In this document: positions 1 to 12,314 of the stretch, piece by piece
Position numbering within the stretch: the stretch's first letter is position 1
How the letters are laid out: every line of letters starts with the position of its first letter
Origin: Mytilus galloprovincialis
Taxonomy: Eukaryota > Mollusca > Bivalvia > Mytilida > Mytilidae
Length of the DNA: 64,000 nucleotides
Direction: 5' to 3'
Assembly (NCBI RefSeq): GCF_965363235.1
Contig: NC_134843.1
Location: forward strand, 49,781,535 to 49,845,534
Made by a program: the position numbers and the translations under genes
The notes under the pieces: generated by a model
What the model was told of the DNA's origin: nothing
What the model saw: the letters and a program-made list of their open reading frames with translations, nothing else
The model's database searches: none

Positions 1-984
1 TGACCAAAGAAGACATGACTTGTGAAATACCAAAATAAAAGTATAGAGAGGCAGTAGAATCGTTTTCATTTAACCTCATAAAAAATATGTATAGATAAAG
101 CAATCTCTAAATAGAAAATTAACTTTAATGTGTATTTATACATCCCCCCAAAAAAAATCATTCGTAAATAATAGAATATGTCTTTATAAGGTAAATCAAA
201 CTGTATCTAGCACATGTTTGTTTTTTTCTTCTCTTAAACGTTTTTGATTTGAACATCACTGACAAATCGTATGTTGAAGAAGTCAGCACTACAAACCAAA
301 GCTCGGTATCTTTCATGAGTTTTAACAACTAGGCCGATACATGTGTTTGTAAGCGATTCATCTTCGAGCCCAGTATTCATCACTATCGTGTTTTCATGAA
401 ATATCATTTAGATGTTTATTTTTTCTATAAATTTACGGTTACTATATTTTTTCGATTACTCAAAATACTGAGGTCATATTAACTACAGGGTGCTATAAAC
501 AGTTTGGTACAAAAACCAGGGGTTATTATCCAACCAAAAATAGCCATGGAGGGAAGTCAATTTTCATTTACATAATTGGTGTAAAACTGTCATATATTTT
601 GTAATTGATTGTAATATATTACTTAATAAGCTTTCAATTAAAACAAGTTGAATGATTAAAATAATTTTAAAAATTAATTTAAATAAACATGTTTTGAGAG
701 GGGAAACACTGTAAACATCCTGGGTTTTTTTTTGGCAGTGAAAATTGAAAACTTTTTGTTCAACCTGTGTATCTCTTTTTGAAGCAGGAGAACGTGACCT
801 GAAGCGAGTTTTTTTTTAATAAGACAGGTACAAATCTTTGAAATTCGTATAGTTTTGATTATGTGAAATGTGCCAGTATTATGCCTACATGCATATGGGT
901 ATGCAATTGACCTGATTTCAATTTTTATGTTCAGGTAAGGCAATCTTTTCCCCATTTTCTCTGGATAGAACTTTATGTTATTAT
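1..984. other. No gene seen
   Basis: AT-rich sequence with short chance ORFs only; no splice-bounded exon, RNA gene or clear repeat recognised. Confidence 0.5.
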
Positions 985-2755
985 GTTATGTAGGCACTCT
1001 TTCCCAATGGATTAAGGCAATGACGTCGTTGATACAAATGAGAACTAAGAAACTGAATGGGTCTATCAATGTCAATCTTTAAAGAGCCAAATGTTGCAAA
1101 ACACTTATCCTACCTCCATGACTAATATGTTGTTGTCCCCGCAGATAAAGCCCCAAACAACATCGTTTTTGTATATAAAACTCATTACATTAACTGCTTG
1201 ATAAACGAATAAGTTATTGACAATTCCATTGGAAACTCAACATATGCTCTCACGACACTTACAAAAGAGTAAATCCTGGATAATCATAGGTCTGTTCTAT
1301 GTTCCTTTGGAATTTCAACCAAAGATGAAGAAGTGGATCTTCCATCACTGTATTGGATATCTAAACTACATGAGTGTCCTTGCAAACAACGGTATAATGC
1401 TGGATCCACCAAGTGCTCAACAAAACCTCTTTCTAAATTATTAACATATATTTTAGCAGCAATCAAAGCCGGGCTTCAAATTTATTGTGAAACTGCCTAT
1501 TCTAGAGGTAGCGTGAATCAGATGTGGAAACTAAAAACTCCAAAGATCTTTTAGAGTACATACAATCTAACTCTCTTTCTTCCTGCAATTATAGTATTAA
1601 AACATTTGACTTTTCTACACTTTACACAAGTATTCCACATTCCAAACTTGAAGACAAATTGAAAGAGTTGGTATTGCTTTGTTTCATAAAAAAAAGAATG
1701 GCTAACGTAGATACAAGTATCTTGTCTTAGGAAGGAATAAATCTTACTTTGTAAAGAATCACTCTGAATCTGACATTATTAAGATGCTTGATTTCCTGAT
1801 TGCCTACATATTTGTTGTGTTCGGGGACGTGTTTCTCAACAGACTGTCGGCATTCCAATGGGAACCAATTGTGCCCCTCTTCTTGGCGACTAGTTTCTTT
1901 ATAAATATGAGGCTGACTTGATACAAGAACTTCTTAGGAAGAAATATAAGAAGTTAGCAATATCCTTAAACTTTAATTTCCGCTATATAGATGATGCTCT
2001 CCACTCAATAATTCAAAATTTGGTGATTTGTTGAATGCATCTATCCAATCGAACTAGAGATAAAGGATACAAAAGGTACAGTTAAGTCGGCCTCATATCT
2101 TGACTTACATCTAGAAATTGACAATGAGGGTCGGTTGAAAACAAAACTTTACGACAAAAGAGATGATTCAGCTTTCCAATTGTGAACTTTCCATTTCTAA
2201 GTAGCAACATTCCAGCAGCACCTGCATACGGGGTATATATCTTCCAATTGATACGATATTCCCGTGCTTGTATATCCTATCATGATTTTCTTGGTAGAGG
2301 GTTACTGCTCACAAGGAAGCTATTAAACCAAGAGTTCCAAATGGTAAAGTTGAAATCCTTCCTTCGTAAATTTTACAGACGCCATCATCAGTTGGTTGAC
2401 CATTATGGAATAACCGTTTCACAGATGATATCGGATATGTTCCTTACGTCGTTACTACAACCCCCTTGCCTTTCATGAATGTGACCTACCGAATATGACT
2501 ATTAACCGGATGTGTTATAACATGAGCAACACGACGGGTATCACATGTGGAGCAGGATCTGCTTATTTTTCCGGATCACCTGAGATCACCCCCATTTTTT
2601 GATGGGGTTCGTGTTGCTTATTCTTTGGTTTTCTATGCTGCGTCATGTGTACTATTATTTGTCTGTTTGTCTTTTTCATATTTAGCAATGGTGTTGTCAG
2701 TTTATTTTCGATTTATTAATTTGACTGTCTTTCTGGTATCTTTGTTCCTATTTTA
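985..2755 (+). pseudogene. Decayed Penelope-like RT copy
   Basis: Translates in broken frames to pieces matching the intact ORF at 9.4 kb. Examples are a VVVPADKAPNNIVF-type segment near 1130-1175, FDFSTLYTSIPHSKL near 1606-1650, a GIPMGTNCAPLL segment near 1853-1880, FRYIDDAL near 1978-2000, and the thumb YGVYIFQLIRYSRAC near 2227-2275. Multiple frameshifts and stops separate them. The 3'UTR from about 2480 to 2755 includes the block acatgtggagcaggatctgc, shared with the copies at 29.3 and 35.6 kb. The start lies within sequence matching the RT N-terminal region. Confidence 0.8.
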
Positions 2756-2814
2756 TGAGTACACTTTATTTTTCTTTTATTATAAACTATAAAAAAATCT
2801 GGTGCTATTGATAT

Positions 2815-3021
2815 CTAGTTTTCACAAGTATCTTTATTGACAATACCACTGCTAAGGGTCACGTATTCATGGTCCTTTAAAATACGAAAACACTGTTGAT
2901 TGCACCCACAGGTACAAATAGCCTTGACAATATTTGGCACATCATCGCAGAATGTTTGGTCATTAATCATCATTACCTTCACATTTGATTTGGGTTTCCA
3001 AATGTTCTGATCATACCCCAA
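2815..3021 (-). other. Unassigned 68-codon ORF with a Cys cluster
   Basis: Reads VKAICTCGCNQQCFR in the middle. No family recognised, no convincing splice sites, and it lies between two mobile elements. Could be an exon remnant or chance. Confidence 0.15.
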
Positions 3022-3222
3022 TGATGGATTTTATGGTGAAGAAACTTGCATCTGGAGTACCACATTAGAAGCCTCTTATCAAGTATCTTTGTTGACTTTT
3101 TTTTAAAGAGATCATTTAATGTAACCATACAAATCTACTCGATTCAGGAATTATGTTATGTACGGGAAAATCCTACTTTGCTATATAAACTCGTCATAGA
3201 TACCAGGATTAAATCTTGTGTT

Positions 3223-3267
3223 TACGCCAGACGCGCGTTTCGTCTACAAAACACTGTTCAGTGACGA
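3223..3267 (-). ncRNA. Hammerhead ribozyme relic, type I
   Basis: Reverse complement reads cgtcactgaacagtg, then gtagacgaaacgcgcgtctgg. GAAA and stem III (ACG/CGU) with GUC cleavage site are kept, but CUGAUGA is now CUGAACA, which should abolish activity. Confidence 0.6.
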
Positions 3268-3586
3268 TCTAATCCAAAAAAGTTTAAAAGCCCATATAAA
3301 GTACGAATTAGAAGAGCATTAACGACCAACATTCTTAAAAGCTTTGCCAAATACAGCTAACTTAATCTATTCCTGAGGTAGAAAAGCCTTAGTATTTCAA
3401 AAATTGTATAATTTTGTAAATAGTTAATTTATAAATATGACCATATCAATGATAATTCAAGTCAGCGCAGAAGTGCTGACTACTGGGCTTGTGATACCCT
3501 CGGGAGAATAAAACTCCACCAGCAGTGCCGTCGACCCAGTGGTAGTAACTTAACTCATCATAGATACCAGGATTAAATTTTGTGTT

Positions 3587-3633
3587 TACGCCAGAGGCAC
3601 GTTTCGTCTACAAAAGACTCATCAGTGACGCTC
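3587..3633 (-). ncRNA. Hammerhead ribozyme relic, type I
   Basis: Reverse complement keeps gagcgtcactgatgagtc and gtagacgaaac, so CUGAUGA, stem II (GUC/GAC) and GAAA are intact. Stem III and the cleavage site have mutated (gtgcctc), losing pairing. Confidence 0.65.
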
Positions 3634-3790
3634 GACTCCAAAAAAGTTAAAAAGACCAAATAAAGTACGAGGTTGAAGAGTATTGACGACCAAAAGCTTT
3701 GCCAAATACAGCTTAGGTATTGGACACATACTCGAAGTACAGTCAGTAGTTCTAGACATTCATGCTAATAAATAAATGAACAACTAACAT

Positions 3791-4200
3791 TTAGGGAAAA
3801 CGGTACTATTTATTCTGCCATAGGCGACAATATTAACATTTTCTAAATTTAAAAAAAACCTTGATAAAACAGTTATGTGTGGTGTTAGTACTTATTATTC
3901 TGTTTTATAAATTAAAGCCAAATAGTATCATGACCAACTTCCAACGGAGCTTGTTTAATGTTATCCATGCTTACCGTCATTTTGCACGAAATTTATGAAT
4001 AATACTCTAGAAATATTTCAATAAGTATCAAAATTTATATTGTAAATATGCACACTGCAAATTATTCATAGATAAATAAAAAATATATCGTACCCTTACA
4101 TCCAATCACAGCTATCCTAGTTTGACCTTCTTCACCTGCCTTGGGTACACAAAAGGCCAACCTAATGTTGGGGAAATGTAATAGTACCGTTTTCCCTTTA
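3791..4200. mobile_element. MITE-like element with terminal inverted repeats
   Basis: Left end agggaaaacggtactatt (from 3793) is matched by its exact reverse complement aatagtaccgttttccct ending at 4198: 18 bp perfect, about 410 bp overall. No ORF is inside. It sits just upstream of a decayed RT copy. No clear target-site duplication. Confidence 0.65.
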
Positions 4201-4264
4201 ACAAAAGTTATACTGGCGAAAGATCGGATTACATAATATATAAAAAGAACACTTAAGAAATACC

Positions 4265-5115
4265 AGAAAGGGATAATAATGGGACTGGAAGTTTAAGAAG
4301 TGATAAATCGTACTTTGTAAAAAATCGCTGTCATTCAAATAAAAAAAATGTCTCAAATTGAATTATCAAGATAGACAACATATTTGCTACGTTTGGGAGA
4401 TGTGTTTGTCATCAAACAATCGGCATTTCTTACGGAACCAACTTGTTCCTATAATCATATAAATCTAACAGATGCAGTGAAGTCTGCCTCATATCTTAAA
4501 TTACATCTACAAATTGCCATAAAGCTTGGTTGAAAAAAGTTTTTTACAAGATAAGTTTCAGCTTCCTAATTAATAAACTTCTATTTCTCTGAAGAAATAT
4601 TCAGGCTGCGCCTGCATACGGAGCATATATACTGGTTGATACGCTATCCCTGATTTCCCTAATAGAATGGTGCTGCTAACAAAAAAGCTTTCAAACAAAG
4701 AGTTCCAAGTGGCAAAGTAGAAGTCATTCCTTCGTAAATTTTACGGACGCCAGCACGAGTTCGTTGACCGTTATAGAATATGTCGACGGATATTTTCCAG
4801 TAATCGTATAAACAACAATCTCGTCCCCTCCTCCCGAATGTGACCTACCACATTTGACATATCTCCAAGATATTACTTACATTATCAACACGACATGTGT
4901 CACATGAGGAGCAGGATCTGCTCATCATTCTGAAGAACCTGATATCACCAAATTTTGTGAAATTCGTGGTGCTCAGTCTTTGTATTGTCATATTGTTTTG
5001 TGTACTGTTGTTTTTCTCTTTCTCTTTTTCTTTTTTAGCCATGGCGTTGTCAGTTTATTTTCGACACATGGGTTTGAATTTCCCTTTGGTATCCTTTGCG
5101 TCTCTCTTAGTCGCA
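4265..5115 (+). pseudogene. Short, heavily decayed Penelope-like RT copy
   Basis: Recognisable pieces: the region before the catalytic motifs (4295-4440, ending in a remnant of GIPMGTN), then thumb sequence around 4590-4770, and the shared 3'UTR block (acatgaggagcaggatctgc at 4902-4921; ttagccatggcgttgtcagt near 5035). A large internal deletion removes the YIDD region. Frames are destroyed. Confidence 0.7.
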
Positions 5116-5561
5116 CTATTAGTCACCAGTAAAATATTAATAACAGGGTTGTAATATCTATTTGAAATTGAGTTACTTCTCTTTTAGTGAAAATACTTAA
5201 ATAGAACATATGACGTAATCTGTTTGCTTATGACACTAATACACACATTATAAAATTACTCATTCACTAGTACACACAGGTTAATCTAAATTTGATCAAT
5301 ATTTTATAGAGTGCCAATTAAATCATGAATATATCAAACAAATTAAATTGCCTAAGGAAATTAAACGTCATTTAACTAAAATTGTGCACCTAAGGTTTAT
5401 AAAATAGAACTTATATCAATTGTAAAGCTTCTTTCCCCCAGACTTTAAATGTTATTTTTAATTTCTAAATTTTACTAGTGCACATTGTTTATCGATGATA
5501 TCATCATGACTGTTATTGCACTTAAATATGAATACAACACACAGAAACTATCCATTTAAGG

Positions 5562-5708
5562 AATGACTGTAATATTTTTTCTGTCTATGAAGAAATAACA
5601 TAAAAAATGTGATGCACACTGAATAACGCGCGTAGCGGGTTTTTTAACAGTGTGCACCACATTTTTTTTATGTTATTTCGAATAGACAGAAAAAATATTA
5701 CAGTCATT
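5562..5708. mobile_element. Foldback element, about 147 bp
   Basis: Arms begin with aatgactgtaatatttttt (5562) and end with its reverse complement (through 5708); they pair for about 60 nt with few differences around an asymmetric loop containing taacgcgcgtagcggg. Non-coding. Confidence 0.8.
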
Positions 5709-5885
5709 TCTCATAATTTAATTCTAAATTCCATTTTAAACCGTAGAAAACCATGGAAAACGTTAAGACGTCAGGGTCAAAACTTGTGAGACATGTTCAG
5801 CTGTGAATATTTGAGAATGTTGACGCCAAATGTGATATCCACAACATATTCCGCGATCTAACAGTGAACAAAATTGTAACATAAT

Positions 5886-6195
5886 TCCGAGTCTGATGTC
5901 AGAAGATGTAACCAAAGAAAATAAAAAAAAAAATGACAATAATACATAAATAACATCAGACTTCTAGCAGTTAACTGACATGCCAGCTCCAGACTTCATT
6001 GAAACTGATCATCATATGAATATCAGGCACAATCCTTCCCGTGAGGGGTTTAGTATCATACCATCATAACATATGTGAGATGAACATAACCCGTGTCATG
6101 CCAAAAACTGGTTTTTAAATAAATGTGTTTAGTTCCGATGCAAAGACCCTATAAGTGAATCAATATTAACGCCAAAATATGCAATCTTAAAACGT
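5886..6195 (+). repeat. Interspersed repeat family B, partial copy
   Basis: Shares gtccgagtccgatgtcagaa-type sequence, then atgaca, acataaat and ctagcagtt with copies at 44.0-44.5 and 53.3-53.7 kb, and continues past the point where those stop (to about 6195). Non-coding; class unknown. Confidence 0.6.
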
Positions 6196-6329
6196 AAAAG
6201 GTCAAGATCTTCATTCGTTTTCATTTTATAACAAAAAGCAATAAATTATGATGTGTACTCTATCTTAAGAAACCTTTTTCAAACTATATAGGATTGTTAC
6301 GAGTTCCCTTAATTTTGGAAAAATTACTG

Positions 6330-6489
6330 AAAGTTTCTTCTTTCAGTTCTGAAAAAAATAAAATGTAATACTATACGTTTATTTCCCGTGTCTGAGGGAG
6401 ATATGAAGATTTGTTCACCCAAGAATATTCATATTTCACGAGGGATAATATTACATTTTATTTTTTTCAGAACTGAAAGAAGAAACTTT
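6330..6489. mobile_element. Foldback element, about 160 bp
   Basis: Left arm aaagtttcttctttcagttc (6330 onward, about 41 nt) is almost perfectly complementary to the right arm ending at 6489. The central region also has weak complementarity (tttcccgtg / cacgaggga). Confidence 0.8.
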
Positions 6490-6499
6490 ACGTTTTACC

Positions 6500-8555
6500 A
6501 TTTCCTTTGCAAAAATTCAATTAAATATCAATTAATAAAAGGGGGGGGGGTGTAAATATAGAAAAAAAGGAATAAATATCGGCTACCAAATTTTGAGAAA
6601 AAAACACGATTCTTTTTGCGATCAAAAAGGGGTACACTATCTGTGATCAGTGGATCCGCATCTGTTTAGTGTTTTATCATTAAAAATGTGTTTTAATAAA
6701 TAATTAAATTAATAAAATAACGGAATAAAAACAGTTTGTACGAAAAATTTAAATGAATATACATTTTTCAATCAGTAAAATATGATTAGTTTGTATGATA
6801 CCTTGAAAACCAACAAAAAAAACCAAATTCTTACCGTCATTAGAATAATAATTTAAACCTTGTCGCTGGAATCCGACAATTTTGTTAACTTTCTGATGAC
6901 ATAATGAAATTACCTGCGCATACGATCATTGACGGGGCGCACAACTAAAAAATCATGGGAAATCTGACATTTTCTTTACTTTCTACAAATTCTGGGGTTC
7001 TATTAAATGAAATAGGTAAAATGGCACACATGAGGCGCAAAAATGACTTGCACGAGCTTCCATTTCATTGGATTAAACTGTAACGTGATCAATTTCAAAT
7101 ATTAGTTCAAGGTCTTCAAGCTGTCAATCATTTAAGTTATATTACAAATGTTATATACCAACTCATCTTTTGGATTCGTTTGTTTAAATATGTTAACTCG
7201 TCAGAACCATGGTATATATAGTACTTGGTTCAAAAATTGGATAAACATTTTTTTCACCAGTCACTCGTTTCATATATCTTTAATAATTTGTGACTCCAGA
7301 AGTCATATGTATATGATATGACTCCTTAAGTAAAAATTAACACCTTCAAACTGTGGATAAAGGAATGAATAATAAACAACAGAACAAAACAGTAATTACA
7401 ATGACAGTGCAGCGTTTGTTACATGTTGTAACACCAGAAAACTTTTTCTGATAATATCGGAGAATGTTCTTGTTTATACACAGCCCCCTCATGAGATTCA
7501 ATATCACACAAAATACTCTGTTCAAGGGATTAAAAAATTGTGCATTCTATGATAAAAAAGATGAAATATTTCCAGCAATTTGTGAAAAATTGCATTGTTT
7601 GTCGATATAAAAACACGTGTTCTCCGAGAATCTTAAATAAGTAGCATTGCGACTCATTCACGTGATTGGTCAATAACCCAGGTGAATTTCTTTAGTATAA
7701 GCTAATCAAAGAAGTATGTTGGCGGACGCATGCGTATGCTAAATTATTAAATACGTATAAGGAAGTGTACCGACCCGATAAACATAGCAATTCATATTGA
7801 TAACAATGTTTGATTGTAAGTTACAAATCACCAAATACTATTTACCTGTCATAAGCAAACAAAGATGCTTCCTCATTGCACTACATCCTAATACCCTTGT
7901 CAAGGACAAGCTATGGAATGTACCTGAATAAGTATTCAACAGTCATTTGTTAGAATTTTTTAATGAACATTTCAAACAACTGGAAGAATTAAGAAAGTAT
8001 ATAAAAAGACACACAAACAAGGAAAGCCATAAACAATAGTATGTACCTTACACGGATGAAAAAACTAATTAGACATTCGTGTACGTATACGCGTAACTCG
8101 ATAAACAACATGTGATATAATAATTCTTCTACTGTTTAACAAAATCTTCTACTTTCTAGACGATGTTTAGCAGTACAAGTTTAAAATAAAACAAGAACAT
8201 CTTAATATTGGCTCTAATATTTTACTTCTTTAATTTATAATTTCAAGTAATCCTATATTTTTTAATATTTGAACCTAATCGATTTTAAAGTTATGTTTTA
8301 TATTCGTGGTACTTAGTCCTGTATTATCTATATGTTAAAACTATTCTTATCATGAGCATATTAATTTAGTATAAACAAAATCAATATATCACTAGAATTT
8401 ACGATACGAATGAAATAAGATAACGTTTGACTTCAGGTTATACACTTCAGATCAAACGTTATCTTAAACATCTTAATTTAAAAGTTCACCTTGATTCTTA
8501 AACAGGAAAGACACGTCCCAGTATAACTGCAATTGTTTTGTTGTTGTTCATGTAT
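6500..8555. other. No gene seen
   Basis: AT-rich intergenic sequence with a poly-G run near 6541 and a short inverted repeat at 8416-8466. No coding signal. Confidence 0.5.
8416..8466. repeat. Short inverted repeat
   Basis: aagataacgtttga (8417-8430) and tcaaacgttatctt flank about 22 nt. It lacks the U-tract expected of a terminator; likely a small foldback remnant. Confidence 0.5.
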
Positions 8556-8559
8556 CTAA

Positions 8560-8750
8560 AATAGAGGGAATAGGATCTTTATCGGGACTCCGGGATCGGG
8601 TGTTTTTAAGCTCGGGATTTCGGATTGACCCTTTCGGGACCCAGGAATTCTTTTTTCGAATTTCGGAATGTCGGAATTTAAATTTATTTAGATTGGGGAT
8701 TTCGTGTTTTAAAGCCCGGAATTTCGGGATCAGGACCCCTCCTACCCCCT
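8560..8750. repeat. Degenerate cgggat-type simple repeat
   Basis: Many short variants of tcgggat / ttcggaat recur over about 190 bp (cgggactccgggatcggg, ctcgggatttcgga, cccggaatttcgggatc). No coding potential. Confidence 0.5.
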
Positions 8751-8789
8751 GTTAAAAGGATTACATATTTTAAATTTGTGATACCAACG

Positions 8790-8960
8790 ATTTTTATGCC
8801 CCACCTACGATAGTAGATGGGCATTATGTTTTCATGTCTGTGCGTCCGTTCGTCCGTTCGTCTGTCCCGATTCAGGTTAAAGTTTTTGGTCAAGTTAGTT
8901 TTTGATGAAGCTGCAGTCCAATCAACTTGAAACGTAGTACACATGTTCCTTATGATATGA
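8790..8960 (+). repeat. Dispersed molluscan repeat with terminal hairpin
   Basis: Begins with the hairpin tgccccacctac-gata-gtagatgggca (about 8798-8824), followed by a cgtccgttcgtccgttcgtc tract and a segment I recognise as widespread in mollusc genomes. Non-coding; class unresolved. Confidence 0.5.
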
Positions 8961-9402
8961 TCTTTATTATTTTAAAGCTAAATTAGACCGATAAGAGAAA
9001 TTCGAGTACATCTTTTTCTCTTTATGTATCTTTTAATTGACTGTTTATCTTAACAACGTAAAAAGGAATAATTTTTGATACATCATATCGCTTCAGATTC
9101 CAATGTTTTGATAGATTCAAGCTACATGGTAACACGGATTACGAAAAACAATCACAGTACCAAGAGATGATGCATATGGGTCATTTGTAATACAAAAAAC
9201 GTTTTGTGCTGCTAAAATTTCGAAATTTGAGGTTGTCTTATTTCTTTCTTTCATTTTCGTTTTTTTTTGTTCATTCATTTTTATATTAAAAAAAAAGGCA
9301 TATTAATTATCCATGAAATTTACAAAACATCCCCAACACTGTGTAACGTTTTACTGAAAACAAATGACGCCATACTTTACTTGTTGATTTTTGTATGCAT
9401 AA

Positions 9403-11718
9403 CTTGAAAATGTTTGTGTGTGTTTATCTAGTCCCAGGTGTAGTACTGTCAATACATTAAAATTATTTAATACTTCTGCTAGACGAAATAGAAGTCATGG
9501 TCACAGAAAATATATACCACCTGCTGTACACACCGTGACAATTGATAGTCTATTAACGTCTGTTCAAAAACCTTTAGGAATTCATCATATTAGAACTAAA
9601 TTATACTCCATTCCATTGTCAAAACTTTCTTTACTATTTCAAGATGCCAAAAATACTTCCGTTACTGATTCTCGTTCTGTTTTGTATAGATTAGTTGCAA
9701 TTATCATGGACATTGCTAACCATAGACTATTCAAACCCGTATTGACTACATCCAATAGTGAGGAAAAACGTTATTTTTTTAAAGTAGAATTCGCCAATAA
9801 AGGTTTAGATGCTGTAAATATTGGCAATATTTTCCATCAAAAATCTGTACAAAAAACTATACCTGATTACTTCAAAAATAAAGCTACACCTATTATTTCT
9901 TATACTTACACCAAGTCTATAGCATCAAAGATTTTCAACCACAAGAGAGTTTTAGAGGCTTTTAACCTCAAAGATACAAAATCCAAGCCTCCGGATTGCT
10001 CATGTACATCTTCTCAATACAATTATAGTCCAGCTGGTCATATTATTACTGGTGACCTTGGTATTGTTACCAATGAACAACTAAGAGAGTTGCTAGCCAA
10101 GGGACCAAAGTATAGAATCCCCCAGCCCATCAACTGGAAAAAGAATTTCAAGTTACTGATGGATGCAGTTGAGGACTATGCAAGAAAATGGATAAAGCGC
10201 GAACCAGACGAACCCGACCTGGACACTCTGTCCGAATGGATCAAAGCTATTCGATCATGCATTCAGAGGCGCATACAAAAACTAAGATGTAATATGAGTA
10301 CTAGAGTTTCTAACCCTTTCAAGAATCCGGAGGTTGTGGATGCTTTATCCTCTTTGCATGACAAATATGTCGTTGTTCCGGCAGATAAAGCCTCCAATAA
10401 TATTGTCTTCATATGTAAAAAACATTATTTGCAATGTCTCACTACAGAGCTTGGAACTGATAAAACTACTGGTAATCCTACATATTCTTTAACATCATTT
10501 ACCAAGGATGAAATTTTACAAAATCATAAATCTATCCTTCTTTCTTTTGGTATCAACATCAAAGAAAACGAAGAAAACTTGCCCTCATTATACTGGATAC
10601 CTAAGTTACACAAAACTCCATATAAAGAACGATACATAGCTGGGTCTTCAAAATGTTCGACTAAACATCTTTCTAAAGTATTGACTACTATTCTTTCTAC
10701 AGTTAAAGATGGGCTTCAAAAATATTGTGAGGAGATATATTCTACCAGTGGTGTTAACCAGATGTGGATTCTCAAAAATTCGAAGGATCTACTGCTTAAC
10801 CTTCGATCACAATCTTTGCAATTTTGCAGTAATATAAAAACTTTTGATTTTTCTACGCTATATACTACTATTCCCCATGCTCAGTTGAAAGATCGACTTC
10901 ACCATCTCATAAAACAGAGCTTTTTCTATAAAAATGGGAATCGTAGATACAAATTTCTTGTTTTGGGATACAATAATTCATATTTTGTTAAGAATCACAC
11001 TGAATCTTCCAGAAAATATACTGAAGATGATATTATTAAAATGCTGGACTTTTTGATCGACAATATATTTGTTGAGTTTGGAGGATTTATATTTCAACAG
11101 ACAGTCGGTATTCCAATGGGTACTAATTGTGCACCCCTGCTGGCTGATTTGTTTTTGTATTCGTATGAAGCAGAATTTATTCAGAACCTTCTAAAATACA
11201 AAAAGAAAAAGCACCTTGCGAAATTCTTTAATTTTACTTTCCGATATATTGATGATGTTTTATCATTGAAAAACCCATACTTCAGCCAATACTTACATCT
11301 CATATATCCCAGTGAACTTGAAATTAAGGATACTACTGATACTAGAAGGACTGCTTCATACCTTGATCTTTTCCTCAATATTGACGTAGATGGACGACTT
11401 CACACGAAAATCTATGATAAACGGGACGATTTCAACTTCCCAATTATCAATTTCCCATTTCTCAGCAGTAACATACCCTCTGCCCCTTCGTATGGTGTTT
11501 ACATATCACAATTGATACGTTATTCACGTGCTTGTTCACACTATACGGACTTCATATACAGGAGTGTGCTCCTTACGCAGAAACTGCTCCAACAAAGTTA
11601 TGAGGAGGACAGATTAAAATTGACACTCCGTAAATTTTATGGACACCATCACGAATTGGTGGATCCATATGATGTCTCTTTAACCAAACTAGCTAAGGAC
11701 ATTTTTATCACATGGTAG
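9403..11718 (+). CDS. Reverse transcriptase of a Penelope-like retroelement, apparently intact
   Basis: Open from just after TAA at 9400 to TAG at 11716, about 770 codons. There is no ATG near the 5' end; the first in-frame Met is about 97 codons in, and a splice-acceptor-like tttatctag lies at 9423-9431, so translation may begin in an unseen upstream exon. RT signatures in order (numbering from 9418): VVVPADKASNN near 318, LYWIPKLHKTPYKERYIAG near 392, FDFSTLYTTIPH near 476, GIPMGTNCAPLLADLF near 563, catalytic FRYIDDVL near 608, then a thumb region with SYLDLFLNID and RKFYGHHHELVD. The N-terminal third has a CSC motif (DCSCTSS) and a basic or helical region. The DK motif before RT, the PKLHK block and the LYTTIP palm motif fit Penelope-like RTs. 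No GIY-YIG endonuclease motif is visible on either side. It could instead be a separate metazoan RT group related to PLEs. Confidence 0.8.
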   Translation, partial: LENVCVCLSSPRCSTVNTLKLFNTSARRNRSHGHRKYIPPAVHTVTIDSLLTSVQKPLGIHHIRTKLYSIPLSKLSLLFQDAKNTSVTDSRSVLYRLVAIIMDIANHRLFKPVLTTSNSEEKRYFFKVEFANKGLDAVNIGNIFHQKSVQKTIPDYFKNKATPIISYTYTKSIASKIFNHKRVLEAFNLKDTKSKPPDCSCTSSQYNYSPAGHIITGDLGIVTNEQLRELLAKGPKYRIPQPINWKKNFKLLMDAVEDYARKWIKREPDEPDLDTLSEWIKAIRSCIQRRIQKLRCNMSTRVSNPFKNPEVVDALSSLHDKYVVVPADKASNNIVFICKKHYLQCLTTELGTDKTTGNPTYSLTSFTKDEILQNHKSILLSFGINIKENEENLPSLYWIPKLHKTPYKERYIAGSSKCSTKHLSKVLTTILSTVKDGLQKYCEEIYSTSGVNQMWILKNSKDLLLNLRSQSLQFCSNIKTFDFSTLYTTIPHAQLKDRLHHLIKQSFFYKNGNRRYKFLVLGYNNSYFVKNHTESSRKYTEDDIIKMLDFLIDNIFVEFGGFIFQQTVGIPMGTNCAPLLADLFLYSYEAEFIQNLLKYKKKKHLAKFFNFTFRYIDDVLSLKNPYFSQYLHLIYPSELEIKDTTDTRRTASYLDLFLNIDVDGRLHTKIYDKRDDFNFPIINFPFLSSNIPSAPSYGVYISQLIRYSRACSHYTDFIYRSVLLTQKLLQQSYEEDRLKLTLRKFYGHHHELVDPYDVSLTKLAKDIFITW

Positions 11719-12314
11719 ATTGTGGTTTGTCATTATGTCGTCTAATCTTTTAATTACCAAACGTGACTTATTCCCGATTGTGACTGTTTTGCTGAATGTG
11801 AATTCGCATTACTATAAGACGTGTTTCTGTACTTGTTGATCCCAAATTCATGTATTTAGTTTACATGTTTATGTTATATTTGTAATTCTCATCGGATTTT
11901 GTCAAATGTGTTGACGTCTTTTTATTATATTTAGGTGTTACGGATAGAAAAATTAATCACCGCCTTTATTAATTATATAAAAATTGTGTACGATTATTTA
12001 CGTTTGAAGTTGGATTCATAACTAACTGGACATATATATATTACAGTTAATTGTTATTAATAAGTATTGCAATATGCATTTTGTTTAAATGAATTATCAG
12101 TATTTAGTTCTAATATAATCTTAAATCAATCCTAATTCTATCTCACTTTGATAGTTTTTCATATGTGACGTCATGCTGTTTCTAAATTTCATAAATTCAA
12201 ATGTGGCATAACGTTTGTGCCTTTTCGCCATCGTATGTGACGTCACATTTTTTTAATTACGTTGACGCCTGGACTGATTCGGGTGTGTCTATTCTGTGTT
12301 AAACTTTAATAGCA

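Larger units (their letters stand above)
3195..3725 (-). mobile_element. Tandem hammerhead-bearing repeat: one 364-bp unit plus part of a second (retrozyme-like)
   Basis: The phrase catagataccaggattaaat occurs at 3195 and again at 3559, exactly 364 bp apart, each followed by a minus-strand hammerhead (3223-3267 and 3587-3633) and then by the same downstream sequence (gaagag, gctttgccaaatacagct). The second copy stops near 3720. Head-to-tail hammerhead monomers of this size are the hallmark of metazoan retrozymes. No ORF is present. Confidence 0.7.

Noticed and set aside
9000..9402. Upstream GIY-YIG endonuclease exon for the RT
   Set aside because: No open frame with GIY or YIG-type motifs found in the 400 bp before the ORF.
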